Source of the DNA: Alitta virens | Taxonomy: Eukaryota > Annelida > Polychaeta > Phyllodocida > Nereididae | Length of the DNA: 64,000 nt | Reading direction: 5' to 3' | NCBI GenBank assembly: GCA_932294295.1 | Contig: OW028585.1 | Coordinates: forward strand, 15,532,771 to 15,596,770 | In this document: one piece after another, positions 21,026 to 32,765 of the stretch | Numbering within the stretch: position 1 is the first letter of the stretch | Layout of the letters: each line of letters begins with the position of its first letter | The notes under the pieces: generated by a model | Told to the model about the DNA's origin: nothing | The model's input: only the letters and a program-made list of their open reading frames with translations | Database searches by the model: none | Translations under genes and position numbers: made by a program

Positions 21026-24000
21026 TTATTGTCCCTTAAACAACACCAACTTTGTACATTTCTGTCGGATCTTCTTTCCTTGAAGTTTCATGTTGTGAAG
21101 GCGTACAATATGATGGAACCTAAGATTGAAGTAAGTTTTCACTAGCAGACGAACCAGGTCATAATAGTGATTGTTTATTCCAACAGTAGTTGATCTAGCA
21201 TGATCATCCATTTCAAACGCATTGCATCCCATCTGAGAAAGAACTGCACTCTCCAATTTCAGCTGTGAGCACGACCTGTTAATGTTTTGAATGTTGGTAA
21301 TCTGTCTCAATTTCCTTTCGGCACATAGTAAGATGTCAATGACACTTGCTGCTGGTTTTATCAAACCCCCACAATTCTTTGCATTCAGCAGGGTAAATGC
21401 AGCTTGGTGTTCTGTTGATGCTGTTGTAGTCACCAGCTGTTCACGACACACATCACACAGGAGCTTTTCCATGACTTTCTTGACAACCCATCCTGAAGAT
21501 ATATAGAGCAGTATTGGATTAGATTCTACTTCATTTTACTTATAGACATCAATGACAGTGAGAATATAGTAGTATACTCAGTAGATATTTTATTGACAAT
21601 ATCAAACTTTTAAGATTGATTTCAAAGTGGATGGACAACACTGCGTGACAGAATACACGCTGTACTAACGCAACGCCTCAAGGGTAGAGGAACGTCACTT
21701 TAGGCGTTTTTGCATAACAGGGCAGGAAGAACGTATACAAACAAACAAATAAATAGGCAATGAATTTGTTAAACTAAATTACTACTAATATGAAAAATTA
21801 TGTTGGAGGAAAAAATGCTGGAATAATGCCAGTACATAATGCAAGCTAATGTAAGTACATAATATCAGTACCCCATGATAATATGTATAATTACCTGCGA
21901 TGTAAACGACTACGTTCTCTACCAGGGGACTCAACTGGCCATGAAATTCTGCTGGTGGTGTTTCAAGGTCAAGGTCTTGTCCAGGTTCAACAATGTCATT
22001 GTCCAATCTGAAGTTGGTAGGGGGTAGGTAGGTGGAAGTAGCGGCACTGGTGATGTTAAATTCCTCCAAGGCAGATACGTTTGCAGAAGGTGACACTGCA
22101 AGAGCGCCGGATCTAGCCAAGAGTCTTCTGAAGATATATTTGAAGTGGAGTGCTGTAGGGTTATTGCTCCATCCACCTGAAATTAATACAATTATGAACA
22201 CCAGATTTAAACTAAAAATTATGGCTAGTAAAAATCAAAGTTTCAAAATTATATTTGTTTTTAGCAAAATAACATTAGCTTGACATACCACACTGCCTCA
22301 CAGCGCTGAAGAACAGCTCCAGATGGTCTTGGCTTAATTTGTAAGTCAGAAGATACTTGAAATTATCCTGTGACTGGTGGAGGTCCTGGAGTAGTCCTTC
22401 TAGACTGACGATTGCCGAGCACAGACCCATAACACAGGTACCCCTGTAAACATATGGAAAAGTTTAAGCTATTTTTTTAGTTTTGTTTTTAAAGTCTCCA
22501 CAATAGTAATAGCTGTGGCCAAAAACTTTCAGACACTTGCTATAGATGGTACCTATGGTGCTTTTTTTACCTAGCATCATAGGTTTTATAACCATTGGCC
22601 AGGTATATGACCTTGGGTGTTGTGAGGTCAAGCACCTTAGTCTTATGACCATGATAACTTAAGGTCTACTAAATTCAATATAAACCCTAACAAAAATAAA
22701 AGTGCAATAAAGTTGAAAACCAGACCAAATTCTTGATATGGGCAATGTCTTACCTGGGCGATTTGTGCAATGGTTTCCCATCAACTGTACGGAGCGTAAT
22801 TAGAAAGTTCTTCGTCTCATTGAGGAATTGTTTAACCTCCTGCCATTCATTCAGATAAATGGGCTTCTTTGTACCAGCTGCACATGTAGACCTACTGTTG
22901 AGTGTGTCAAACAGCCTATCAATTCTCTGCAAAATTACATGTAATCAATATTAATAATGAGAATAGATATTCTTTCAATACAGATTACTTTCATTAGATG
23001 GTTTACACCAATAGAAGTGCCATAAAATTAAATCATTATTGACATGGAACAAATAATCACCTTGATAAATTCAATAGTGGGACCGCTGTACGAAAACTGT
23101 TTCATACCAAGGTCTCTCAGAGTTTGTAGTGCTGCAGCAACGGATGCAGAAAGTGCTTGAACAGCTAAGGCTACCTTCATTTTCTGAGAGTGAAAGTCGA
23201 TGTGGGCATTTCCAAGTTTGTTGGCCAAACGTAAGCCAAGTTGTTGTTGGGTTTCATGCAAATCAGATATGAGCTGCCAGGATATCTGTCCATCCAATGA
23301 CCATATGTGTCTCAGCGCTTGCAGAGTGTTCCGTACCAGTTTAATCATGTGACATGTGTCAAACATCACATACGTCTGATAGTCAGCACCTTCTATCTGA
23401 AAAGAAGGTTTGAAGTGTGCTATGTCATCAAGAGAGAGATTGCACCCGAACTTCTTGCACATTGCCTTGTTGGTGGCGTGGCCGTCCATGGTTACAACTC
23501 GCACACAAAAGCCAAGTTCCTGAAGCTTACTTAAACAATGCGTCACAAGTTCAGTTTGTACTTCCACAGGCAAGCTTCGTGTGAAGAAGTAAGCGATTGG
23601 GGCCTTCCAATGACCTTTCAACCCCACGAGCATGAACACCAAGACCTCTTTTGCTTCACAATCCAACTCGTCCCCATTCCCAAGGTCCACATACCCGGTG
23701 AATTTCTGTTTGTGGGTGTCATAATCTATCTGCTGTTTAATTGCCATGGCATCCAGCAACAAGCAGCAACTGAAAAGAAAATTTATAGTATGTGTCATAT
23801 TTTATGCTGCTAATAGAGGGCAATCCACTTTGGGAAAGTTTAATCAGAAATAATTACATGCTTTGTACAATAAATTTAATATCCAGTCACTAATTTGTCA
23901 GAATAGCCTGCTATTACATCTACCTTATATTTACCTTAGTATGTTTCGAAATAATACATCTTGCTCCCAAAAAATGTGCCAATCCTGCTGCTACAACTTG

Positions 24001-26390
24001 AACAAAACTTCTCAAACAAAACTCCGAAAAAGAAACTGATAAATGAATTAAATGATGTAATTTGTTACTAGACCAAAAGGCAACAAGATATTTACTTTCT
24101 ATAGTCGGAAGGGTTTTCCTTCAATTTCTGAGCCAGACTGTCCAGCATGCATAGGTTGAGACCAGGCTCAGCATCAATTCTCTCCAGCCACCTGTTAATT
24201 ATATTTTGTTATTGTTACGAGATCGAAACATTAAATCTTGTCACAATCCCCTATTTTTGTAATAATATGCATAGTCTTAAATTTTATTTAGTGAATTTTC
24301 AAGTTTAAGAACTGTACCTTCGCAATGTTCTTGGTTCTGGAAGATTTATTTTGACTATATCCCGCAGATATCGATATGCCTTGCTTGAGTATAAATGAAG
24401 CGTAAGTGCAAAATTGCGCTGGTCCTCTGTATAGTTGGAAGACTTTTTCAGCAGTTCACAAGGAATATCTAGAAAATAAAATAACACTTTGTTACAAGGT
24501 ATATTGGTATGGGAAGTAGAATATAACTGCAAATAGTTAAGAAGATATAAATAAATAAAAAATTAAATTAAATGTCATGTTAAAATGCTTTCATAATATC
24601 AAATGTCACATCTTAAATTGTAAAATCTAGTATTTGCAAGATCTTACCAGAATTCATTATTTGTCCTACTTTTTATCAATCATGTACAAAGTTTTTAGTT
24701 ATTAAAATTTGCTTATCACTATCTGTATAACACAAAAACATTTAAGACATCAAACTAAGTATTTGAAATGTATACCTGCATATGAAGATAGCTTCATTTC
24801 TAGCTCTTCATTGATCAAACTAGATTCTGAGAGTTGCTGGATGAGATCTTTGCAGGTGTGTTTGGCACGATTTTCCCGAACTTTCGCATTCCGAAGCTGT
24901 TTTTTGAGAGCTTTATTTTCCTCTTCCACTAGCAGTAACCTGTCATCATCATCTTGATGTGTGAAGTAAACATGGTCAAGCTAAAACAAAAGTATGTTGA
25001 ACCTAAAGTAATGATCATACTTAGACCAACAAAAAAAAAAAAACTTCTTGAGAAAATTATGCATTTATCTGACGTATAGTTATTACATACTCGTGAATTT
25101 GGATCTTCACTTTGAGCTTCCACAGCTTCAAGGGCTTGCAAACTCGTTCTTGATAGTCTTTGCTGGGTAATCTTTGGCTGAAAACAATGCATTGTATAAA
25201 TTTACAAATATAATACACCCATACAAACTTTTTATAAGGTATTAGATAACATGCATGTAGAACTTACAATGCAGACAGAATACGATGTATTATAGGCACA
25301 TCTTACGCCTCCAGGTATTACCACACAAGTAAATCAGTTGACATTTGATATTGTGATATACATGCATTTGTACCTGCAAGTGCTTTGGGAGCTCAAAAAT
25401 TGTCGGAAATGCCCCTTCTTTAAGTCGGGCCCTTTGAAGGGTTCTATTAATTTGTTGCTCTTCGAAATGCAGACTGCATATTCTGGAGCCTGCCGTGGGA
25501 TCGCAGTCTCGCCTACAGTTCCTGGCCCAGGTTTCGAACAGTTCCATGTTTTTTACTTTGTCTGGAAATCTAAAACACAACCACATATATACATATTGTG
25601 AAAATATTGGATTTCAATTTACTTCACTATTTCATAATATTTGTTATAAGTTTAATTTTGAATGGGAGGACACTTTTAATCACAGTGGGCAAAGCCAAAG
25701 CACAATATCCAATAATGTAAAGTCATTGTGACGTGCTGACCAAAAAAAAATTATTATAATATGTTGTAAATACACATTGGAGATGTTTTAAAACTTGGAC
25801 AGGCACCAAATTGGTATATATATAGGTAAACAGGTGGATTCGTCACTGCGCGATTCGCCCCCATAAAAATTGGACGGTTTGTCACTGGAATGTGGTCAAT
25901 TCGTTACCCGAAAAGGGTCGTTTCATCACTGGTAGTGACAAAAAATAAAAATGGTCTATTATCATTATATTGGTGACAAACAGACCGGTTTCGGATGACG
26001 AACCGACTTTTTTCGAGTGACGAATGGACCCGTTTTGGCAGGTACGAATTTCGTATTTGGCTAAGTCATTAACATGATTAATGGCCTATATAGCATGGAC
26101 AAGTATTTTGTTATATAGATATATACCTACATGGTGTATGCCATTGTGTGAAGCTAGGCCAAAGCCAATCTTTTCATGAAGGCAATAATATTTTTTTCCT
26201 AAGTTCGCAAGGTCAAGTAACCTCGAAAATATATGAACAAAACCTACTTGTGGAAGGTAATTCCTTCTGCCTTCGTCATACTGTTCCTGTATGATGTACA
26301 GTTGATGGCAAAACACTCCGTTCCACTTGTTTCCAGTCTTTTTTTCTTTGGTTCCTGGCCATGATACCGGTGGTCGTCTGCACACGCCAT
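21026..26390 (-). CDS. THAP-domain P-element-like transposase (THAP9-like), 11 exons
   Basis: Minus-strand exons: 26390-26248, 25569-25374, 25177-25091, 24980-24776, 24468-24318, 24191-24096, 23769-23061, 22926-22754, 22443-22289, 22176-21895, 21492-21026. Every junction is GT-AG and every phase joins, giving an open 887-residue protein. PKKKR at 14-18 is a likely nuclear signal. The THAP zinc finger is C26-x4-C31 ... C79-x2-H82, with P50, W62, F83 and the GAFPTIF box (100-106). A coiled coil follows at about 143-210. The P-element helix region has NFALTLHLYSSKAYRYLRDI. Probable RNase H-like catalytic residues are D299 (LLLDAM), D388 (TMDGHATN) and E629 (DHLELFF). A GTP-binding-type insertion would lie between the last two. 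The C-terminus has a Cys pair. No flanking terminal repeats were found, so this may be a domesticated gene. The start at 26390 was chosen by frame. Confidence 0.92.
21532..21612. repeat. direct repeat copy in last intron
   Basis: Near-identical over its first half to 20447-20525, and similar again at TTGACAATATCAAACTTT. The two copies bracket exon 11 of the transposase gene. Confidence 0.65.
25833..26030. mobile_element. MITE in transposase intron 1 (TTCGTCAC family, copy 1)
   Basis: Left end GGTGGATTCGTCAC, right end GTGACGAATGGACC; internal fragments repeat the CGAAT/ATTCG theme. Related in sequence and layout to 57947-58166. Lies wholly inside intron 1 of the transposase gene. Confidence 0.6.
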
Positions 26391-26404
26391 TTGGCTGTTC
26401 TGCC

Positions 26405-26460
26405 CTGCATCAACACATAGCAATGGCGTCGATCTGGCACGTCACAAGTCACGTGACTTC
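26405..26460 (-). promoter_or_regulatory. candidate promoter of the THAP transposase gene
   Basis: Read on the minus strand, going towards the gene: an E-box palindrome TCACGTGA (26449-26456), TGTGACGTGC (26446-26437), then CGCCATTGCTATGTGTTGAT (26428-26409), 18 bases before the ATG at 26390. The 10-mer and 20-mer occur in the same order and almost the same spacing (8 versus 9 bases) at 18584-18622. The 20-mer may lie at the transcription start or in the short 5' UTR; this is inference. Confidence 0.55.
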
Positions 26461-26721
26461 CATTCCACGTATTCTAGTTCAATGTTCTAGGCACTGCACT
26501 AGTCACAGCGAGGCCAGCGAATGCACTGTGCTGGCCTCTGTTGCACACTGAACAATACTGAAGGAATTAAAAGCCCCACGGTCAACATCACCAGCTGATC
26601 ACAGACCCTGTGGTCAACATTACTATTTTTAACTTTTTTTTTTACTACAAATTGATTTTATAGATAATGCAATATGCATGAGAGGCCGCAGGAGGTGATT
26701 TACTAAAATTATACTTTGATG

Positions 26722-28020
26722 AGTGTATAATGCGGACCACGCGGACCATGCAGACCATGCGGACCAGAGCTAAAACCAACAAGCGTTTGTTTGTTTAGAC
26801 AATACAACACACCCCTATTTCGGTCGGTCGTATATTGAAAAATGCGGACCAGTCAGACAATGCAGACCAAAATAATTTGAGCAATTCACCAGCTTAATAA
26901 CAATATGAAGAATAAAGGAAGAGTATAATAATTAAAGAAGAACAAATTACATGAAACAGCTGAAAGGACAGAAAAAGCTGCCATATCAATCCTGATTGGC
27001 TTCTCTCCAAGGGTAAATTAGATATAAATACAGTTACAATATATTTCTGCGGACCAATGTAATGCCAATATTATAAATAATGCAAACCATGCAAGTTGTA
27101 GAATATGAAGACCAAGTTTAGGAAAGCAGACCAAGTTTAGAAAAATGCAGACCAGGTATGAGACACGATTTTGGATAATGCAGACCACGTTTGATGTTAG
27201 AAAGTTAATAGAAAATGCAGACCAGATTATATTAGTTAGAAAATGCAGACCAGATTATATTAGTTATAGAAAATGCAAATGCGATCTGATAAAATGCAGA
27301 CAAACTCAAACTCTGGGAAAGTGCAGACCAGGTCTGAGAAAATGAAGACTAAGTCAGATAAAAAAAAAAGACCAAAGCAGACCATGCAGACTTGAAAGAG
27401 TACAGACCAAGTTTTATATTAGTAAATGTGCAGACCAGATCTGATAAAATGCAGACCTGATCTGATAAAATGCAGACCAAGTCTGACAAATTGCAGACCA
27501 AGTCTGACAAAGTGCAGACCAAGTTTTATACCAGTATTAGGTAGTGCAGACCAGGTTTAGAAAAATGCAAACCAGGTGTGAGAAAATGCAGAACAAATGT
27601 ATGACAGTAATGGAAAGTGCAGACTAGGTATTAGAAATTCTAAGAAGTTTTTTTTAAGTGCAGACCCAGTAAAAATTATCTTATTTTTGAATGAGCTTTA
27701 ATTATATGCCTTTGATGCTTCATGGCTAATTTCATGGATATAATTTTGTGGTATTATTTGAGAAATCACAGTCTTTATTTTCTTAATTAAGTTCATCTTA
27801 TAAATATAATTAATTTAAGTTCATAATATTTATATGTGTGTGGTCGGCATGATGCCCTAAGATGAGTTACAGGGTTTTGGTTTGCATTATACCCCCCATT
27901 GAACAAACGTGGATTCTTTGGTTGGACGGCCAAAAAACGAGCTAGCGCCCCTTCTGTGTTGGTTTACTGCTGGTCCGCATGGTCTGCGTGGTCCACATGG
28001 TCCACATTATACACTGACCC
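26722..28020. mobile_element. inverted-repeat element with internal GCAGACCA repeats
   Basis: The ends are inverted copies of about 55-60 bp. The left reads AGTGTATAATGCGGACCACG; the right, reversed, reads AGTGTATAATGTGGACCATG; both continue to CATGCGGACCAG. The 9-mer ACTTTGATG flanks it at 26713-26721 and 28021-28029; the right terminus carries five extra bases (GACCC). Between about 27050 and 27670 there are about 20 degenerate units built on AATGCAGACCA plus a variable TTTAGAAA-like spacer. No transposase is visible. The 9-bp duplication and long TIRs recall MULE-type elements, but this is unproven. Confidence 0.65.
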
Positions 28021-28029
28021 ACTTTGATG

Positions 28030-28413
28030 CCAAATACTAGGTGAAGTTTATTTTTTATAGAGAGATAGTGAACCAAGCAAGGCCGATGGTAGGTTAGTAT
28101 TAAGAAGACAATGAAGTATAGATTTTGGTCACTCATATTGATTGACAATGCAGCTTCAACTTAAAGACAAATGCGGGTATCATCAGCGCCACACTGTGTA
28201 GATCGTCATAAAGACAAGTGCGCCCTCTTGTGAGAATTACGAAAAGGGCCGTTGCAATGGTTTCTTGGTATCAGGTCGAAACGTTCGAAAACCGAAACGT
28301 CCAAACCCATAACGTACGATTTCCTAAATGTACGAAAAGTGTCAGAAACGTCGGAAACTATTTTTTCTGCTTTTAAATGGCCAAAAGATGCTGGGATAAC
28401 TTAACTTAGTATT
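28030..28413. other. gene-free spacer
   Basis: No supported gene. Contains several CGAAACGT-like motifs near 28275-28355. Confidence 0.4.
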
Positions 28414-28425
28414 CACAAAATAGTG

Positions 28426-28682
28426 GTGTGTGTGTGTGTGTGTTATTGTTTAACGCCTCATCAGCACCTAAGTGGGCTATGTAGAGGCTCTCTAGGGTAA
28501 GATTGATTATCTATATTTGGTAGTAGAAACCAGAAGCATGTAAAAAATCAATAATTGTCTGCGTTGGATAGCTGGAGCAGCTTGTGCAATGCGCACTGTA
28601 CTGTTTTAGCCACTGGGGATAGAGGACTACACCCCAAGTGTTTCCACCCTCGCCACGTGGAGGCCCAGGACCTTCGAGGGTG
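28426..28682 (-). mobile_element. SINE family B, copy 1
   Basis: On the minus strand it begins CACCCTCGAAGGTCCTGGGC and ends GAGGCGTTAAACAATAAC followed by an (AC)n tail. Flanked by CACAAAATAGTG (28414-28425) and CACAAAATAGCG (28683-28694). It matches 35545-35798 over its full length in the opposite orientation. Short size, fixed 5' end, variable simple-repeat tail and target duplication identify a SINE. No clear tRNA or 5S head was recognised. Confidence 0.8.
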
Positions 28683-28699
28683 CACAAAATAGCGGTAAA

Positions 28700-29140
28700 A
28701 AATCAGTGGTGAAAATGCATTTAAATCCATTCTTGTGCTTGGAAACATATTATTTTCAATTTTCTCATTGGATTAACAAGCAATTGGTATTTGTCAGACA
28801 ACTTTTTTAAAACTATGGTGACCCCCCATTTTTCATTTTTAACAAGAACACTTGCTTTAACTTTGTACACAATTTCATGGTATTCTCAGTGGTAGAACTG
28901 AATACCCACAATTGTCTTTAAATACTGACAGGCGACAGTTGGTATTTATTTAGTAAAAAGTGACATGAGACATTAGATTTTCTCTTAAAATGGGACAGTG
29001 CTATTTTTGAGACCAATGTAGAACCCTTACTGGGTCTGAAGCTTGAGAACGATCGTTCAGGTTACGTGGAGGTTACTAAATAATTTTTCACACAATGCGT
29101 CAAATTATTTGGTCATAACAGTTGCGTTAGGGGCTACCAC
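28700..29140. other. gene-free spacer
   Basis: Nothing recognised. Confidence 0.4.
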
Positions 29141-29146
29141 ATCAAT

Positions 29147-29346
29147 GGCAGAGATGCCAAGTTCTTCATTGGTGAATGTATGAGTTTTGGCTCTTTCCAA
29201 CCAGTTTACATTAAATGCTAATTTATTCTGGTCCTCATTGCATGAGTTAAATTAAAGTATGAAGAAAATACTAAAGTCCAGAGGCGTGAGATAGCAACCA
29301 AATGCGTGAGACTCACGCCAATTGCGGTGAGACTTGGCATGTCTGC
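29147..29346. mobile_element. possible MITE
   Basis: GGCAGAGATGCCAAGT at the left and ACTTGGCATGTCTGC at the right form an inverted pair about 200 bp apart. The true ends and target duplication could not be fixed. Confidence 0.4.
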
Positions 29347-29500
29347 TGTTGAACCTTATTTCGATCCCTGCTTATATGCACATGACCATGCAGCACCCAG
29401 AGGCAGACATACATGTTGAGGAATTCACACCATGTACACATTTACCCCCATGGGTGGTCTTTATACTTGCCTCAGGATGGCCACTGAGTACAAGGCTTCT

Positions 29501-29758
29501 ATAGAGTCTTTTCACTGACCACCCCTGAATTCAGCAAGACATAAGTCTTTCCTCCCCTCTTATTACTCGTTTTGCTTTTCAGACACAGTAGGTAATAACT
29601 AACTGATTACATAAATGATAAAGTGTCAAATATACATTAAAATGCACTAAAAATGCTGCTGATAGAATGCACTTTGTTTCAGCCAATCACAGCTAAGGGC
29701 GGGAACTTTTTACGCCAATAGAATTGCAGTATATTGTTTTAGCCACCTGGTGGAAATA
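29501..29758. repeat. dispersed repeat, copy B
   Basis: Matches 13405-13682, ending in CACCTGGTGGAAAT versus CATCTGGTGGAAAT. Confidence 0.65.
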
Positions 29759-29873
29759 CAGAGCACCTTCCGTGAAAATCCACTATATGGACTTGACCCT
29801 ATGAATTCCTTAAAAGATAGTTTGGCTTAAGCCGACCACAACAAACCTTTCCAACAAGGACACTGAATCCGTG

Positions 29874-29907
29874 CCCCCCCCCCCCATGTGCCCCTCCCCC
29901 CCCCCCA
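29874..29907. repeat. poly(C) tracts
   Basis: Two C runs separated by ATGTG-containing sequence. Confidence 0.85.
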
Positions 29908-30053
29908 TTTTATTTGAACACCTAAATTAAAAACAGCTTTGGCTCATCAGTGCACGTCACATGCTGAGAAAGCATTTTCGCATGATACCATTACCATATA
30001 GCTAGTCAACCGAGTCAGCTAGGCTGAGGTCCAGGAGTCCACAGATCGCCGGA

Positions 30054-30172
30054 GTACAAGGATAACGATACGGGTATTGATAACCGTTATGTAATAATAA
30101 TGATACATCAAACGATATGCAGAGTGGCGTTTTTTTTAAAGCCCACTTTCATTGCAACGACATTAAACAGAG
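30054..30172. repeat. relic of the hAT-type MITE
   Basis: TACAAGGATAACGATACGGG through CATTGCAACGACATTAA matches the interior of 15032-15393 (about 15073-15235). Both ends are lost. Confidence 0.6.
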
Positions 30173-30182
30173 GTGTACCGCA

Positions 30183-30766
30183 CTAATGTGTAGTGTACCG
30201 ACTGTTTAGAACTATGCAGGGCCTTGCCTTGTTGTACATTGACATTTTTGGGTCTACATATCCTGTCCCCCATTGTTGAGGATAAGAAGTTCCTCTGTCC
30301 ATAAGCCTACAGTCAATTGAGGTAATAATAATGAGGACATGGTGTATCGGTTCCCGATTGGTATAAAATGAGGCTGGATGGTGCCCTGTAGGTCGAATGC
30401 TCCTTTCTGGAGATATTGCAGAAATCCACATCCGTGCCTTGCTCACTTCCACACAATGTCCAATCATTTTCTTTTTATAATGACTTCTACTAAATGAAAG
30501 TGCTCAAGGCACGGAATTCATTAATGGCCGTTGAGCCAATCAGACATGGCGTCATCAAAAGTTCTAAGCGCCTGCTTAATGGTGCAAAGGTGTTGCAAAC
30601 TTAGTGTGGCGATCAATGTGTTAGTTCTGTAAACGGCCACTAGGGAAGGGCCCGCGACCACAATGCCCCCATTGGTGATCTTCTGTTTTACATTTTCTAT
30701 CATGACTTGGTCCTGAATTCCAACTGGGTAGTAAGATTCAGACATGTTGTTCAACGGCAATTGCAA
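30183..30766 (-). pseudogene. unidentified coding-like fragments
   Basis: Two minus-strand open frames, 30766-30521 (81 residues, starting MQLPLNNMSESYYPVGIQDQ) and 30467-30183 (94 residues), read like ordinary protein but match nothing I recognise. They may be exons or remnants of one decayed gene, separated by a stop. No splice sites were confirmed. Confidence 0.25.
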
Positions 30767-31463
30767 TAGTTCAGATGGGTTGGCTGAAGAGGTCAGTATC
30801 CTCAGAGTGTAATGAGAAATAGCAGCCAGGGGCTTTTGATAACAAAAATAGAGGATTTATATGATAACTTGTTCCCAGAGCTGGTAAGTAAGAATATATA
30901 GAGAAAATATGATGGTCCCTACAGTCTGTCTATTTATTTCTGACTGAACAAGACTCAAGACTAAAAAGACTAAGTTATTTGCCTTCATACATAATTATAA
31001 CATGAATCAATAAAGATTTCTATTTTCAGTTTATGAAAGCCCAGGAGGGACACATTAATAGTATCGCTATCGAATGCCCTCCTGGGTGTCCGAGAGATCC
31101 AAGCAAAATATTATTAATGAAAGATAATGGGTGTGGCCTAAAAACTTGCACCAGGCATCTCCTCTTTCGGGATAGCTCTGGGTTACTCAAATGCTCATGG
31201 GTTCTTTTTAAAGTTTTGTCACATTAAGTCAGAGGTATAAATAATTGGTCATTGTGATATTTTTGATCTTATAATGACAGAAAATATCAGTGTCTGAATT
31301 ATTGAGAGGGTGCATGCTGAAGGGCTTGTTCTGAGGGACACATACCACAGAAGTCAGATTTCTGCTGCTTGCATGGTGTCGCTAGTTGCAGAAAAGTTTA
31401 CAAATAAGATATTTCCTAGGTACTACACCTCTGAAGCCACAGAAAACATAATATTTACTTTCT

Positions 31464-31526
31464 TACTGACTGACTGACTGACTGAATTACTTACTGACTT
31501 TACTGACTGACTGACTGACTTACTTA
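31464..31526. repeat. (ACTG)n microsatellite
   Basis: Two runs of CTGA tetranucleotides with interruptions. Confidence 0.85.
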
Positions 31527-31798
31527 TTCAGCTTGAATAACACCTGTATTTCTAATCATTGCTAATACATCAATTGAATGCTTAAGCAAAAGCAGAGTAA
31601 CACCTGCATTTCCAATGCATCACTTGAATGCTTTAAAATCTCACTACAAAAATAACAAATGCTTGAAACTTAGTGTAAATGCAGTTTTATTATACACTTT
31701 CATCCATCATTATTAATAACAATGTAGCCCTTGATGACATTGTATACAACTTTTGTAAGGTACAGCAATTATGGTACTGAAATATCGGGAAGTATTAT

Positions 31799-31933
31799 GT
31801 AGGGCCACATGCGTTTTCCATGCAAAGGATAAACACATGGAAATCGCATGGTCTTCATCTAATTATAATGAGGCGAATACCATGCGTTTATCCAAACGCA
31901 TGGAAAACACACTTGGCACAATTAGCCATGTAC
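31799..31933. mobile_element. foldback element, diverged copy
   Basis: Contains CCACATGCGTTTTCCATG, AAGGATAAACACATGG and, inverted, CCATGCGTTTATCC and GCATGGAAAACACAC. It follows the layout of 39625-39775 but has lost part of the left end. Confidence 0.6.
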
Positions 31934-31939
31934 ACTACG

Positions 31940-32760
31940 AATAAAACAAAGTGTTTATGACTTGCATAAATTGCCATATTAATGATTTAATAGTTGTATT
32001 TGTATTATTTAGGATTTTAGCTCAAAGTTGACCAGATTGGTGTACATTATGACAATGGTCTGACTGAAAAAGAAGGCAATTTACAAAGTGTTTTATTCTG
32101 TGCTTGGTCCAAGATAATGTGCTAGATCGGATCGACACCGGAGCAATGTTGGTGATGTTGAATCAACATTACCGACGCGCCAATATGGAAACGAGGTGGA
32201 ACCGGAATGTTACTGGGGTCCAGCCTTTATCCGTTTTCCTCTCGATCTACACCAATGGCATGTAGACATCGAAAAGATGTGTGCCTTTACCAGTTAAAAA
32301 AGGTGGAACAATCAATGCTAGAAAAAAGGAAAAAAAAACGACCTAAAATTATAAACATATCTTAATCCATATTTACAATCTAAAAAAGATAAATAATAAG
32401 ATAAAAATAATAATAAATACATGAAATAATATATCGCTGCATTAACAGTTACATATTTTTTTATGACTTTTGGCAGTTATAATTATATTGGTGATCAATA
32501 ATAATAACGATTGTTATTGCAAAATATATAAATATATGTTATAGTAATTGATATATTAAATACATCGGAAAAGACATTCACAATGGTGGTTAAGGCCACG
32601 CTAAGTGCAAAATCCATGGAATTTTGCCTGGTGGATTCAGCCAAACTAGGTCTGGCTGCAAATAATTATATTTGTACATTATATACCACACCGCACACAT
32701 CACAAACACATCCTTCACACTGCACACTCATACGTGTAGAGACATATAATAGAAAGGAAA
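31940..32760. other. gene-free region
   Basis: AT-rich. One short palindrome, GGTGATGTTGA/ATCAACATTACC near 32150-32172. No gene. Confidence 0.4.
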
Positions 32761-32765
32761 TAACA

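Noticed and set aside
26086..26385. 99-codon minus-strand frame over transposase exon 1
   Set aside because: The THAP residues lie in a different frame starting at 26390, which alone joins exon 2 in phase.
27050..27670. CRISPR-like array
   Set aside because: The repeats are short, degenerate and irregularly spaced in a eukaryotic inverted-repeat element; no cas genes or constant direct repeats exist.
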